Source of the DNA: Haliclona indistincta
Taxonomy: Eukaryota > Porifera > Demospongiae > Haplosclerida > Chalinidae
NCBI GenBank assembly: GCA_964017065.1
Contig: OZ024786.1
Location: 1,348,888-1,412,887 of the forward strand
Direction: 5' to 3'
DNA: 64,000 bases
Position 1 is the first letter of the stretch. Every line of letters begins with the position of its first letter. Below are positions 55,426 through 64,000 of the stretch, piece after piece. The notes beneath the pieces were generated by a model. That model was not told the DNA's origin. It saw nothing but the letters and a program-made list of their open reading frames with translations, and did not search any database. The translations under genes were made by a program, and so were the position numbers.

Positions 55426-57112
55426 GAGAAATAGCTCTGTTTACCTAGAATCAGGGTTTATAGTCACTAGGTCTATCAAACAGCACTAAATTCAGTGAGA
55501 ATGCATACAGTTGACTGCTATTGAGCTATTGGAACAGAGAAATAGCTCTGTTTACCTAGAATCAGGGTTTATAGTCACTAGGTCTAACAAACAGCACTAA
55601 ATTCAGTGAGAATGCATACAGTTGACTGCTATTGAGCTATTGGAACAGAGAAATAGCTCTGTTTACCTAGAATCAGGGTTTATAGTCACTAGGTCTATCA
55701 AACAGCACTAAATTCAGTGAGAATGCATACAGTTGACTGCTATTGAGCTATTGGAACAGAGAAATAGCTCTGTTTACCTAGAATCAGGGTTTATAGTCAC
55801 TAGGTCTAACAAACAGCACTAAATTCAGTGAGAATGCATACAGTTGACTGCTATTGAGCTATTGGAACAGAGAAATAGCTCTGTTTACCTAGAATCAGGG
55901 TTTATAGTCACTAGGTCTAACAAACAGCACTAAATTCAGTGAGAATGCATACAGTTGACTGCTATTGAGCTATTGGAACAGAGAAATAGCTCTGTTTACC
56001 TAGAATCAGGGTTTATAGTCACTAGGTCTATCAAACAGCACTAAATTCAGTGAGAATGCATACAGTTGACTGCTATTGAGCTATTGGAACAGAGAAATAG
56101 CTCTGTTTACCTAGAATCAGGGTTTATAGTCACTAGGTCTATCAAACAGCACTAAATTCAGTGAGAATGCATACAGTTGACTGCTATTGAGCTATTGGAA
56201 CAGAGAAATAGCTCTGTTTACCTAGAATCAGGGTTTATAGTCACTAGGTCTAACAAACAGCACTAAATTCAGTGAGAATGCATACAGTTGACTGCTATTG
56301 AGCTATTGGAACAGAGAAATAGCTCTGTTTACCTAGAATCAGGGTTTATAGTCACTAGGTCTAACAAACAGCACTAAATTCAGTGAGAATGCATACAGTT
56401 GACTGCTATTGAGCTATTGGAACAGAGAAATAGCTCTGTTTACCTAGAATCAGGGTTTATAGTCACTAGGTCTATCAAACAGCACTAAATTCAGTGAGAA
56501 TGCATACAGTTGACTGCTATTGAGCTATTGGAACAGAGAAATAGCTCTGTTTACCTAGAATCAGGGTTTATAGTCACTAGGTCTATCAAACAGCACTAAA
56601 TTCAGTGAGAATGCATACAGTTGACTGCTATTGAGCTATTGGAACAGAGAAATAGCTCTGTTTACCTAGAATCAGGGTTTATAGTCACTAGGTCTAACAA
56701 ACAGCACTAAATTCAGTGAGAATGCATACAGTTGACTGCTATTGAGCTATTGGAACAGAGAAATAGCTCTGTTTACCTAGAATCAGGGTTTATAGTCACT
56801 AGGTCTATCAAACAGCACTAAATTCAGTGAGAATGCATACAGTTGACTGCTATTGAGCTATTGGAACAGAGAAATAGCTCTGTTTACCTAGAATCAGGGT
56901 TTATAGTCACTAGGTCTATCAAACAGCACTAAATTCAGTGAGAATGCATACAGTTGACTGCTATTGAGCTATTGGAACAGAGAAATAGCTCTGTTTACCT
57001 AGAATCAGGGTTTATAGTCACTAGGTCTAACAAACAGCACTAAATTCAGTGAGAATGCATACAGTTGACTGCTATTCAGCTATTGGAACAGAATCAGGGT
57101 TTCACGAACCAA
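55426..57112 (+). repeat. 111-bp satellite, about 15 copies
   Basis: From 55,527 to 57,080 the unit is exactly 111 bp fourteen times. An earlier 101-bp version precedes it and a truncated piece follows. Units are almost identical. The main variable site is GGTCTATCAA versus GGTCTAACAA, in the order T A T A A T T A A T T A T T A. Each unit contains CAGAG-AAATAG-CTCTG, which can form a small hairpin. There is no coding role. Confidence 0.97.
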
Positions 57113-57886
57113 TCCACTAAGAGTGTACGTACACACCTCCCTGAGACCTGTAAAGAGTCTCACTTGTCTAGCTGTAGTTTAATAACCCATTGTATCAGTA
57201 GAGCGTATGACATGCTACTGTTGATTGTGACTGTTTGCTCTTTGATTATACAAAACATGTACTAATTCATCAAAATAAAGTCTCAGTTAGTTTCTGTGTT
57301 GTTCTTGAAAGCTCGCTGTTGATAAAAGAAGAAAACATAAATCATAATACCCAAGCAGCACTAACCGTTAAAGCATCGATGAGTATAGCTTTAGCCAAAA
57401 TTGTAGCTGCACAAAATGATGTGTCTGCCTCCAATCACGAGGAGAAACTACTCACTAAGGTCAGACACACAGCTAAGAACAAGAGAGAGAAAGAGTTGGA
57501 AAACACTGTCACACACACAGACAGGTGTACGTCCTTGCACATACCTGTCATGTTTAACAGTAATCATTTGGGGAGTGTTAGAGTAACAGCTTCAGCAGTA
57601 CAGTGAGAGGCCTTCCTAGCTTAAAGTGCATTTAGGGACCGTCTGTTCTTTATCCCTGTTTCAGAAAGGAGAGAACAAGAAAGAGTGAGAGAGGGCTATA
57701 ATTGGAGAACTACCAAGCACACACAAACGCATGCACATGATGCACTACCTCAAAGGGACAGACATACTGACGAGAAAGAGAGAAAGAGATAGAGGGAGGG
57801 AGGGAGAGGGAGGGAGGGAGAGAGAGAGAGGGAGAGAGAGAGGGAGAGAGAGAGGGAGAGAGAGCGAGAGAAAGACGGAGAGAGAG

Positions 57887-57917
<31 letters not shown>

Positions 57918-58281
57918 ATCAGAGAGAGGGAGGGAGAGGGAGGGAGGGAGAGGGAGGGAGAGAGGGAGAGAGAGAGAGGGAAGAGAGTGTTCACACAAAC
58001 AAGGGTTACACATACTTTGATTGCTCATTGCAGGTGATAAGAGAAGAACCAACACACTGTGGCTTACCACTACTAGGTGTTCACATATTCAGCAGCTACA
58101 GAGGAAGAGAGAAGAAATAGAAATACATTGGTGACCAATTACCATCATCATGATACTATAAGTGATCTAGACTGTGAGATGAAAGAGACTGAGAGCAAGA
58201 AAGAAAGGGACAGAGAGCTACTGCTGGAGGACACACACATAATTATTATTACATATGAACTGCATGTGACATCTTGACAGT
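57113..58281. other. non-coding interior of the CACTA-like element
   Basis: This includes a purine-rich simple repeat (57,774-57,985). A frame at 57,235-57,606 has ordinary composition but no recognisable domain and no homologue in the window, so it is not called. Confidence 0.4.
57774..57985 (+). repeat. GA/GGGA-rich simple repeat
   Basis: About 210 bp of almost pure purine on the plus strand, made of GAGA, GGGAGA and AGGGAGGG words. The overlapping open frames (Arg-Glu or Ser-Leu repeats) are artefacts. Confidence 0.95.
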
Positions 58282-58911
58282 TAGCCTCGTACCCAGGCTC
58301 TTTTGAGGGGGCGGAAAAAAGAGCCTGGTCGACACTGTCTGCGCATGCATTTAAAAGTCTTGCTTTTCCAAGACTCCGTGATATTTTTGTTCATGTTTGT
58401 GTTATGTATACGCTCAATGACGTCGAGTTTCCGGTGTGCGCTATTAGCTGAATGCTAGCCCCAGATCTAACTTAGCTAAGGCAGGTCTCTCCAGAGCACC
58501 AGCCTCTTCTCCTACTTATAGCAATTGTGTTAGTCAGGTTGACATCTGTAACAGTTATTTCTAACAGACTGCTGATTCGTGACGATATACGTCGGTAAGT
58601 TTGCTAATAACTGGAATACTATGCACGGCGATGGCGCGCGTGGCTCGTACATGGCACAAACGGCACAGCAGTGTGATCTGGCGCCGACAATCCTGTAGAC
58701 TTAAGTCGCTTGACACTGCTGCAGCTCGGATATTGGTGCCCACCATCTTATTTTGACGTCTTAGCTGCAAACAGGCTATCTGTAAACGTCATTCGATGGT
58801 TACGCCCACCATCCACCCACTCAAATAATTGCAAATTCTGCCAAAATTAAGCGCATGCGTGAGCAGTATCGACCAGGCTCTTATTTTTAATAAAGCCTGG
58901 GTACGAGGCTA
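58282..58911. mobile_element. MULE-like MITE 1 with 9-bp target duplication
   Basis: The element is 630 bp with ends TAGCCTCGTACCCAGGCTC and AGCCTGGGTACGAGGCTA. The exact 9-bp duplication is CTTGACAGT (58,273-58,281 and 58,912-58,920). A 9-bp duplication suggests a Mutator-like (MULE) family. Near the ends CTGCGCATGC and GCGCATGCG also pair. It is non-coding. Confidence 0.88.
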
Positions 58912-59639
58912 CTTGACAGTGTGCTGACAAAAGATGGGACAACTTGAACTAGACAAATGAAGGTTCAAAACAAACACACACACGCACACACACACACACA
59001 CAGTACTTACTACTTTGGTGATACACAATAATCTACTGATAGCACATGAAGATCAATGCAAATCGATCTGAGTCATGCTATAATAGTTTAGAGAATGAGA
59101 GAACAGAGAGATGGGAGGCAAAGACAAGAGACAGGAACAGTGGAACTCACTTGTATCTCAGACTCTGATGCTGGTACCGGTATTAAATGCTGACACGCTC
59201 GTGCTGACATCTTGCTAGTCGGTCTTATCAGGAGCGCCTTATTTAGCGCGCAATCATCCTATTGGTCAGCCGATTCTCGCACGTGAGTAACCACGCGGTC
59301 GATCTATATGGCGCTAGGGCAGCTTCCACAGCCTTCACATTCACTCAAGGTGATGTCTGTTATCATTTTCTGACTATTGTTACAGCTATCTGTGTTTATA
59401 GGAGCCGTATGAAACTGATCTAATAGCTGAGACTGAGTATTTGCGCCGTTTGGATGCATTACTTTTTGATAGACTAGAGCGTACATGATGATGATGTCTG
59501 TGTTCAAGGTTTGAAAAAACTTAGTAATTAGTAACTTGGACTGTTGTAGCTTTGTTATGGGTTGTGGAGTTTTCTCACTATACACCTTCACACCTTGCCG
59601 TGCAACCTATGTGGATTAAGATATTAGGTTCATTGTTCT
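58912..59639. other. spacer in the CACTA-like element
   Basis: It has a short (CA)n at 58,975-59,002. Otherwise no gene or repeat is recognised. Confidence 0.4.
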
Positions 59640-60235
59640 GGCACTGTTTTTCTCATTCAGGTTATCTGCTCTTAGACAGTGTTTTTATCATTCAGGGTGA
59701 CTGAGATTGTGTCAAAGGTTCATTATTCTGTCTTGTGCTGTATATATATTTCTCTCATTCAGGTAATGTGCTCTGAGACGAAGTCCAACGTGGTTTTCTC
59801 ATTCGGGATGACTGAGATAATATCAAAGGTTCATTGTTCTGTTGTGTGCTGTATAACTGTGTTTCTCATTCAAGTTATGTGCTCTGAGACGAAGTCCAAC
59901 ATTGGTTTTCTCATTCAGGGTGACTGAGATAATATCAAAGGTTCATTATTCTGTTGTGTGCTGTATAACTGTTTCTCTCATTCAGGTTATGTGCTCTGAG
60001 ACGAAGTCCAACGTTGGTTTTCTCATTCAAGATGACTGAGATAATATCAAAGGTTCATTGTTCTGTTGTGTGCTGTATAACTGTTTCTCTCATTCAGGTT
60101 ATGTGCTCTGAGACGGAGTCCAACGTTGGTTTTCTCATTCAAGATGACTGAGATAATATCTAAGGTTCATTGTTCTGTTGTGTGCTGTATAACTGTCTCT
60201 CTCATTCAGGTTATCTACTCTTAGACAGACCTGTA
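59640..60235 (+). repeat. 112-bp tandem repeat, about five copies
   Basis: AAGGTTCATT recurs at 59,715, 59,826, 59,938, 60,050 and 60,162, so steps are 111-112 bp. The unit includes GTGCTGTATAACTGT, TCTCATTCAGGTTATGTGCT and GAGACGAAGTCCAACGT. It is more diverged than the 111-bp satellite and not obviously related in sequence. Confidence 0.9.
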
Positions 60236-60409
60236 GGCTGTTGATATATATATCAGGCTAGATGTAAGTGCTTGATTGTTTATTTATTGTTGCATAATTA
60301 TTATTATTAACAGATTTTCAAGGCTACAATTTATTCAGTGAAGAAGCAAACAAACTATTTTATTGTTCAGTGTCTATTTTATTGTCGTTTAGTATTAATT
60401 TTATTCGAA

Positions 60410-60715
60410 ACAATACGGTACAGTTATTATCACCCCGTATCAAACGATTTCACCAAGCCGTGGAGAGCCCGTACTCAACTATTTCACGGTGTATACCCGT
60501 CACTTCAACGGGACAGTCCTTCCCGTTATCTTTATTCGACGGTACGTTTTTAAACCGTGAACATCGATTCTACGGTGCAATCCGTATAATCTCGAGTCTC
60601 ATTAATACATTACGGGTTGTCACGGTCATAAAACGGGAAGCCGACGGACCCCGTGTATTCGTAATACACGGTTTCGGTTTACTTATAATACGGCGCCGTA
60701 TTTCTGGACAGGTTT
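60410..60715. other. CCGT/ACGG-rich subterminal region
   Basis: About nineteen CCGT or ACGG words in 300 bp, in both orientations, lie immediately inside the right end of the CACTA-like element. They match the smaller cluster inside the left end. Such clusters are transposase-binding sites in CACTA elements; the role here is inference. Open frames through this region are not genes. Confidence 0.7.
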
Positions 60716-60780
60716 TGCTGTGTCATGTACTTCGTAGTCGCTGTCATACTGATCTCCTACTACTGTTGTAAGTACCTCAC

Positions 60781-61038
60781 GATTCCTTAGCTCGCTTTGC
60801 CCTAGGTCCTTGCTTGATTGGAGATGCAAATAAGAGTAATACTTGGCGTCTTTTTCACATTTCCTTCAGGAAAATGCCTCGCACAAACGCGGCTGTTAGG
60901 AGAAATGTTCTCCTCACGAAGTTGGAATACGCGTAACCAAAGTGCTCTCTTGCCTGGTTCTTTAGTGAAACGATGGAATGGCACACTTGGATCTTTCGAA
61001 GTAGTATTTCCACAGATGCAGCACTTATGCCCAGTCAT
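60781..61038 (-). CDS. THAP-type zinc finger exon, frame damaged near its end
   Basis: The exon starts MTGHKCCICGNTTSKDPSVP and continues FHRFTKEPGKRALWLRVFQL then SRVCARHFPEGNVKKTPSI. This is a THAP domain: the C-x2-C pair, the conserved Pro, the Trp and the CxxH pair are all present. THAP domains bind DNA and are common in transposases and their domesticated descendants. After PSITL a loss of about 5 nt shifts the frame. The expected FASPIKQGPRAKRAKES is still readable in the next frame and meets a GTGAGG donor at 60,780, so the exon was originally longer. It faces the SAP-like head across the composite transposon. Confidence 0.75.
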
Positions 61039-61323
61039 GATAGACAGATAGTCTTTTCTACGTCAGTATGGATTTCTCTGCAACCACGCCTCGTAGAAGC
61101 TTCATTCGAAGTTCATCGGACGTCCCACTGTCTGAAGTTTTGCATCAGTCTCGCAAAACAAGAACATACGGTATACTTTGACGACCAGTAGATGCTTTGT
61201 GCGCACTTCCGCTCGTTTCTCCAATGCTCTCCATACATTTTCTCCAGCAACCGCAGCACCCAGTCGTGACGTCAAGCGTAATTAAGATTTCATTAAAATT
61301 CCATTGCTTACACGCAACTGGTC

Positions 61324-61720
61324 TATTGCAACCAGGTTGGTTTTAACTGCAAAGCTCCTTCTGCAAACCATAACCAAGGAGCTAACTCTACAATGTGCAA
61401 CACGCCGAGGGTTTCGTGAAATCTGTTCATTACTGTTGCCCTCTACGGGATAATAATGACAAAAACAAGAACTAAGTAGATGAAATAAAAAATATAGAGT
61501 CAGTCTGTGAACTTTAGACATGAGATTTTCTCAGCAAGGTTAATAAGATCATGAAAGTTCTTGTTCTCTAAGATCATGAAAGTTCTTGTACCGTAACCCT
61601 CGCGCATGCGCCGAGGGTTAATGAGTAGTAAACTAGCCGGCCTGGGAGAGGCAGCATTCTGCAACTCCAAGTGGTTTGTCAGAGATAGGAACATGATGAC
61701 GTGTTGCACGGCTGCCACGG
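61324..61720. repeat. family B resumed, with a reverse palindromic end
   Basis: Right of the 9.8-kb element the interrupted family B unit continues (GCAAAGCTCCTTCTGCAAAC, ACACGCCGAGGGTTTCGTGA). At 61,590-61,622 the palindromic end AACCCTCGCGCATGCGCCGA + GGGTT appears in the opposite orientation, which probably marks the outer border of the whole field. Confidence 0.7.
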
Positions 61721-62189
61721 ATACAAGTTATGGCCGAATGTAGGAGAGAGAAGGATAATGAGCATCTCAACCAAGCTAGGGTAGTACTGTATTGAGAGTT
61801 CTATTTCATTGGTATTTGATCTGCTAAGTGTTGATAAAATTGTGATGCCTCACTTCCCATGCCACCAGTAGTGGAGAATACAAGAGGGGTAAAAGACCCA
61901 TTTTCAACTTCTCTGACTCTGTAACCATATTATCTCTTCTTTGCTAGTTCATGACGACGATAGAGGCTTGAAATAGCACTGTGACAGTAGCTCTGTGCAT
62001 TTGGGAGGTAGTCCATTAGGAAGGTAGTCAGGAAGGTAGTCAATTAGCGCTGTGGTGGTAGTGAGATGTTGCCGCTACAAAGGCAGCATGTTGGCTGCTG
62101 AAGTGAAAGTCCCTTCTCTCCAGGGCGATGGCTTTCTGCAAAGTGACCGGAAATAGGCGGTGACCGAAATTAGGCCACTTTACCTTACT
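61721..62189. other. unique spacer
   Basis: No gene or known repeat is seen. It has a small duplication of GGAAGGTAGTCA (62,019 and 62,031). Confidence 0.4.
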
Positions 62190-63200
62190 ATTTTTAGTTA
62201 CTCTAAATGTCAGACTGATAAAACTAATCTTCTTGTCTTCTCAACGCAGGACTCTACCACAGCATGAGGTAAGAACTGGCAGAAGCCTCGTCCTGCACCA
62301 TAATAATTTTGTCCATCAAGGCCACTCTGCTTGCTACTCTACCATCATCTAAAGCATCATCGAAGCATATAGTCCACTCATGCATGATGGTCCTAGTACT
62401 GTTGTGATTCACTAGTTGTATAGTAATGTCTCCTCTGAATGGCTACACATGTCTAGCCTATTGTCATATTCTCCTCTCATGAGGTGCACTAGCCTCGTCC
62501 CCACGCCCAATTTTCGCTAACTTTACGAAACGAATGACGGAACGAAATGCGAAAATAGGGCCTGGTATCCATTGCAGGGGTATTGGTGCGCATGCGTTAG
62601 TCGTTATACAGAATCTGTATAATCGGCAGGATATATATTCTGAATCCGTAACCTTGTATTCTTCTAGGATACTGCGTCATTCCGTGTATTTGTCTGTATT
62701 CTCGCTCTACTGTAATGGAAGTTCTCACTGTGTGCACGTTTCTCTGCTTAGCGTAAAGATTGCAAACACGTGTGGACTAGTTCAGGAAGTCTAAGCCGAT
62801 CTACTGGCGCCCTCACAAACCCCACGTGAAACTGTAGCGTACCAAGACTTTCACGAGTCCATTTTTCCAACTGAACGATGGTTTTACTGGCTGCCCTGGT
62901 TGTCTTCAGACTCCCTCGCGACTGATCAAATCTTCTAGAGTGCGTGTTTGCTTAGCTATATTTCGTTTCTTGTTTTTAAACTCGCTCAGACTCTTTAATT
63001 TTATTCATGCATGCGTATCATTAATTACCCTTGCAATATAGACCAGGCCTTTATTTTTCGCCGTTTCGTTCATCTGCGTTTTTCGTTGCGAAAAATTTTG
63101 GCCTGGGGACGAGGCTAGAGGTGCACATAAGCAGACACGTGACTACCGGTAAAATCCCTTTCCCATTTGCATGCACATTGATACACATTTTGTACGTATA
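62190..63200 (-). pseudogene. TRAF-like MATH relic split by a MITE
   Basis: On the minus strand the MATH exon can be followed from about 63,195 (KMCINVHANGKG codons) to 63,120 and again from 62,489 to about 62,190, with the codons for HLMRGEYD, ITIQLVNHN and the region up to the common 3' end. Small indels break the frame (an extra ACATGT near 62,447 and others). The gap is exactly the MULE-like MITE at 62,490-63,117. Confidence 0.8.
62490..63117. mobile_element. MULE-like MITE 2 with 9-bp target duplication
   Basis: The element is 628 bp with ends TAGCCTCGTCCCCACGCC and GGCCTGGGGACGAGGCTA. The 9-bp duplication is GAGGTGCAC (62,481-62,489 and 63,118-63,126), which is itself part of the MATH codons. 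Length and layout match MITE 1 at 58,282 (630 bp), including a GCGCATGCG word near the left arm. It is non-coding; a frame at 62,534-62,794 lies wholly inside it. Confidence 0.9.
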
Positions 63201-63514
63201 ACGTAACATCGTTCGATTCCATAATATTATTATGATCAAATAAATCCCATGCATATTGCCTTTCGTTCACTGTAAGGCACAGACCTTTTGTAACGTCACA
63301 ATCATTTCTGTACAGTTTGTGTTTGATTGCAGTTCCTGCAAGTTAAGCAGTTAAGCTCATCACTACCTGATAGTTTGCTAGATATCACTCTCAAGAGCCA
63401 ACTTGCAATTGTTGCTTTGATGACTTACAATTATAATAGTATAGTGCACTTACTATAGTGCACAAAAGTTAATAATTACCTCTTTGTGGACTCACGTTGT
63501 CGCGTTATTTCATC
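63201..63514. other. spacer upstream of the putative secreted-protein exon
   Basis: Nothing is recognised except a small repeat of TATAGTGCAC (63,441 and 63,455), which could be promoter-proximal. No element can be named. Confidence 0.35.
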
Positions 63515-63596
63515 ATGAAGGCTACACTGGTTGTTGTGCTATTGGCTGTGACCATTGGCTGCTACTGTCAATCACCAAACCCAATTATACCAAGAG
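63515..63596 (+). CDS. probable first exon of a small secreted protein
   Basis: MKATLVVVLLAVTIGCYCQS followed by PNPIIPR looks like a signal peptide with cleavage after CYC or CQS. A GTAAAT splice donor follows at 63,597. An ATG six codons upstream (63,497) is in frame but would bury the signal. Following exons are unclear: one frame at about 63,632-63,784 gives repeated QSM(A/D)C-type words, but I cannot show that it is spliced. The gene probably runs on or is incomplete at the window edge. Confidence 0.4.
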
Positions 63597-64000
63597 GTAA
63601 ATTATGTAGGGATAAATGGAGAAACAAGATGGAGGCTATATCGCAAACTATGTATCGGGACAATCCATGGCTTGCGCTGCCCACAGTATGGATCCGTGCT
63701 TTGCGCAACAATCCATGGATTGTCTGCTCAATCCATTGATCGCGCAAACGAGAGACTCGAAGTATGGATCTTGGTCAAACCTTTGATGCATGGACGCTCG
63801 TGATAAGTGGCGGACTCTGAAGCACATCTGGCAGCAATGCTGCCGCTCAAATTGATTGCCTATATATAGTATTCTAGCTACATGTATAGTAGATAATAAT
63901 TATTATGTATACTGAGGCAGCAAGGTTGAGCGGATACATGAGATGAACTGTGCAAAGCCTGCGCCGTATATCGTCTATGTATGCCACACGAGGAAATCTG
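63597..64000. other. window end, no firm feature
   Basis: This contains short repeated words (CAATCCATGG at 63,661 and 63,710) and no supported exon. The window ends here. Confidence 0.3.

Larger units (their letters stand above)
52761..60722. mobile_element. 8-kb CACTA/EnSpm-like element, nested
   Basis: The ends CACAGCAAAACC and GGTTTTGCTGTG are perfectly inverted, flanked by TCA on both sides (52,758-52,760 and 60,723-60,725). Just inside are dense CCGT/ACGG words: about seven in 52,788-52,868 and about nineteen in 60,430-60,700, in mixed orientation. CAC ends, a 3-bp duplication and subterminal repeats define the CACTA style. It retains an exon-like zinc-knuckle frame (53,166-53,274) but no intact transposase. 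The interior is filled with satellites, microsatellites and a MULE-like MITE. Confidence 0.72.
51511..61323. mobile_element. 9.8-kb composite transposon, SAP-like head and THAP exon
   Basis: The inverted ends are about 245 bp long and nearly identical, starting GACCAGTTGCGTGTAAGC and containing GACGTCACGACTGGGTGCTG and GAAACGAGCGGAAGTGCGCA. The flanks are TA on each side, and family B sequence resumes after the right end (CAACCAGGTTGG...). The coding segment next to the left end is SAP-like (plus strand) and that next to the right end is THAP (minus strand). Most of the length is a CACTA-like element of 7,962 bp plus a 538-bp MITE; without them it is about 1.3 kb. It is defective now. Confidence 0.75.

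Noticed and set aside
57731..58120. Arg/Glu-rich and Ser/Leu-rich frames
   Set aside because: They lie in purine-rich simple repeat and appear on both strands at once.
60338..60771. 133-codon frame near the right end of the CACTA-like element
   Set aside because: It runs through the CCGT/ACGG subterminal array, which explains the composition. It has no domain and crosses the element border.

Overview
The window is eukaryotic and animal-like. Its genes are split by very short GT-AG introns (55 to 66 bp in the TRAF-like genes, 49 bp in a SAP-like exon pair). It carries tandem families of RING/TRAF-zinc-finger/MATH proteins and POT-type transporters, and it is saturated with eukaryotic DNA transposons: piggyBac-, hAT-, MULE- and CACTA-like ends, and a THAP-type zinc finger. 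A marine invertebrate, most likely a sponge, fits best. This is inference; nothing here fixes the species.

Region 1 (1-28.4 kb) is a duplicated gene cluster. Two gene families alternate: a TRAF-like signalling protein with two exons, and a POT/SLC15-like membrane transporter with one long exon. The order TRAF(+), POT(+), POT(+), TRAF(-) occurs twice, at about 0.6-11 kb and 17.6-28.3 kb, and the spacers are recognisably homologous. An extra broken POT copy lies at 12.2-13.7 kb. Only TRAF copies 3 and 4 and POT copy 6 are plainly intact. TRAF copy 1 has lost the usual start codon. POT copies 1, 2 and 5 each carry one simple lesion, and TRAF copy 2 and POT copies 3, 4 and 7 are pseudogenes. The best-preserved RINGs share an unusual loss of the histidine zinc ligand.

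Region 2 (28.4-41.4 kb) is mostly transposon remains and decaying gene fragments. It holds a hAT-like MITE, a 5.0-kb CACTA-like element (29,993-35,035) carrying a 13-copy tandem array and a rotted multi-exon gene, and piggyBac-like MITEs. POT copy 7 is split by a CAAGGG-ended element, which itself holds a piggyBac-like MITE. Small relics of TRAF genes and a foldback element with telomere-like repeats follow.

Region 3 (41.5-61.7 kb) is a tandem field of roughly 515-bp repeats with palindromic ends (family B). A 3.6-kb element with a Cys-rich ORF (43,705-47,286) is inserted in it, and so is a 9.8-kb element (51,511-61,323) with roughly 245-bp inverted ends. That second element has a SAP-like head exon at one end and a THAP exon at the other. 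Inside it sits an 8-kb CACTA-like element (52,761-60,722), which in turn carries a 15-copy 111-bp satellite, a 112-bp satellite and a MULE-like MITE.

Region 4 (61.7-64 kb) has a MATH relic split by a second MULE-like MITE and, at the edge, a probable first exon of a secreted protein.

All coordinates of repeat ends were read by eye from matching termini and target-site duplications. No database search was run.
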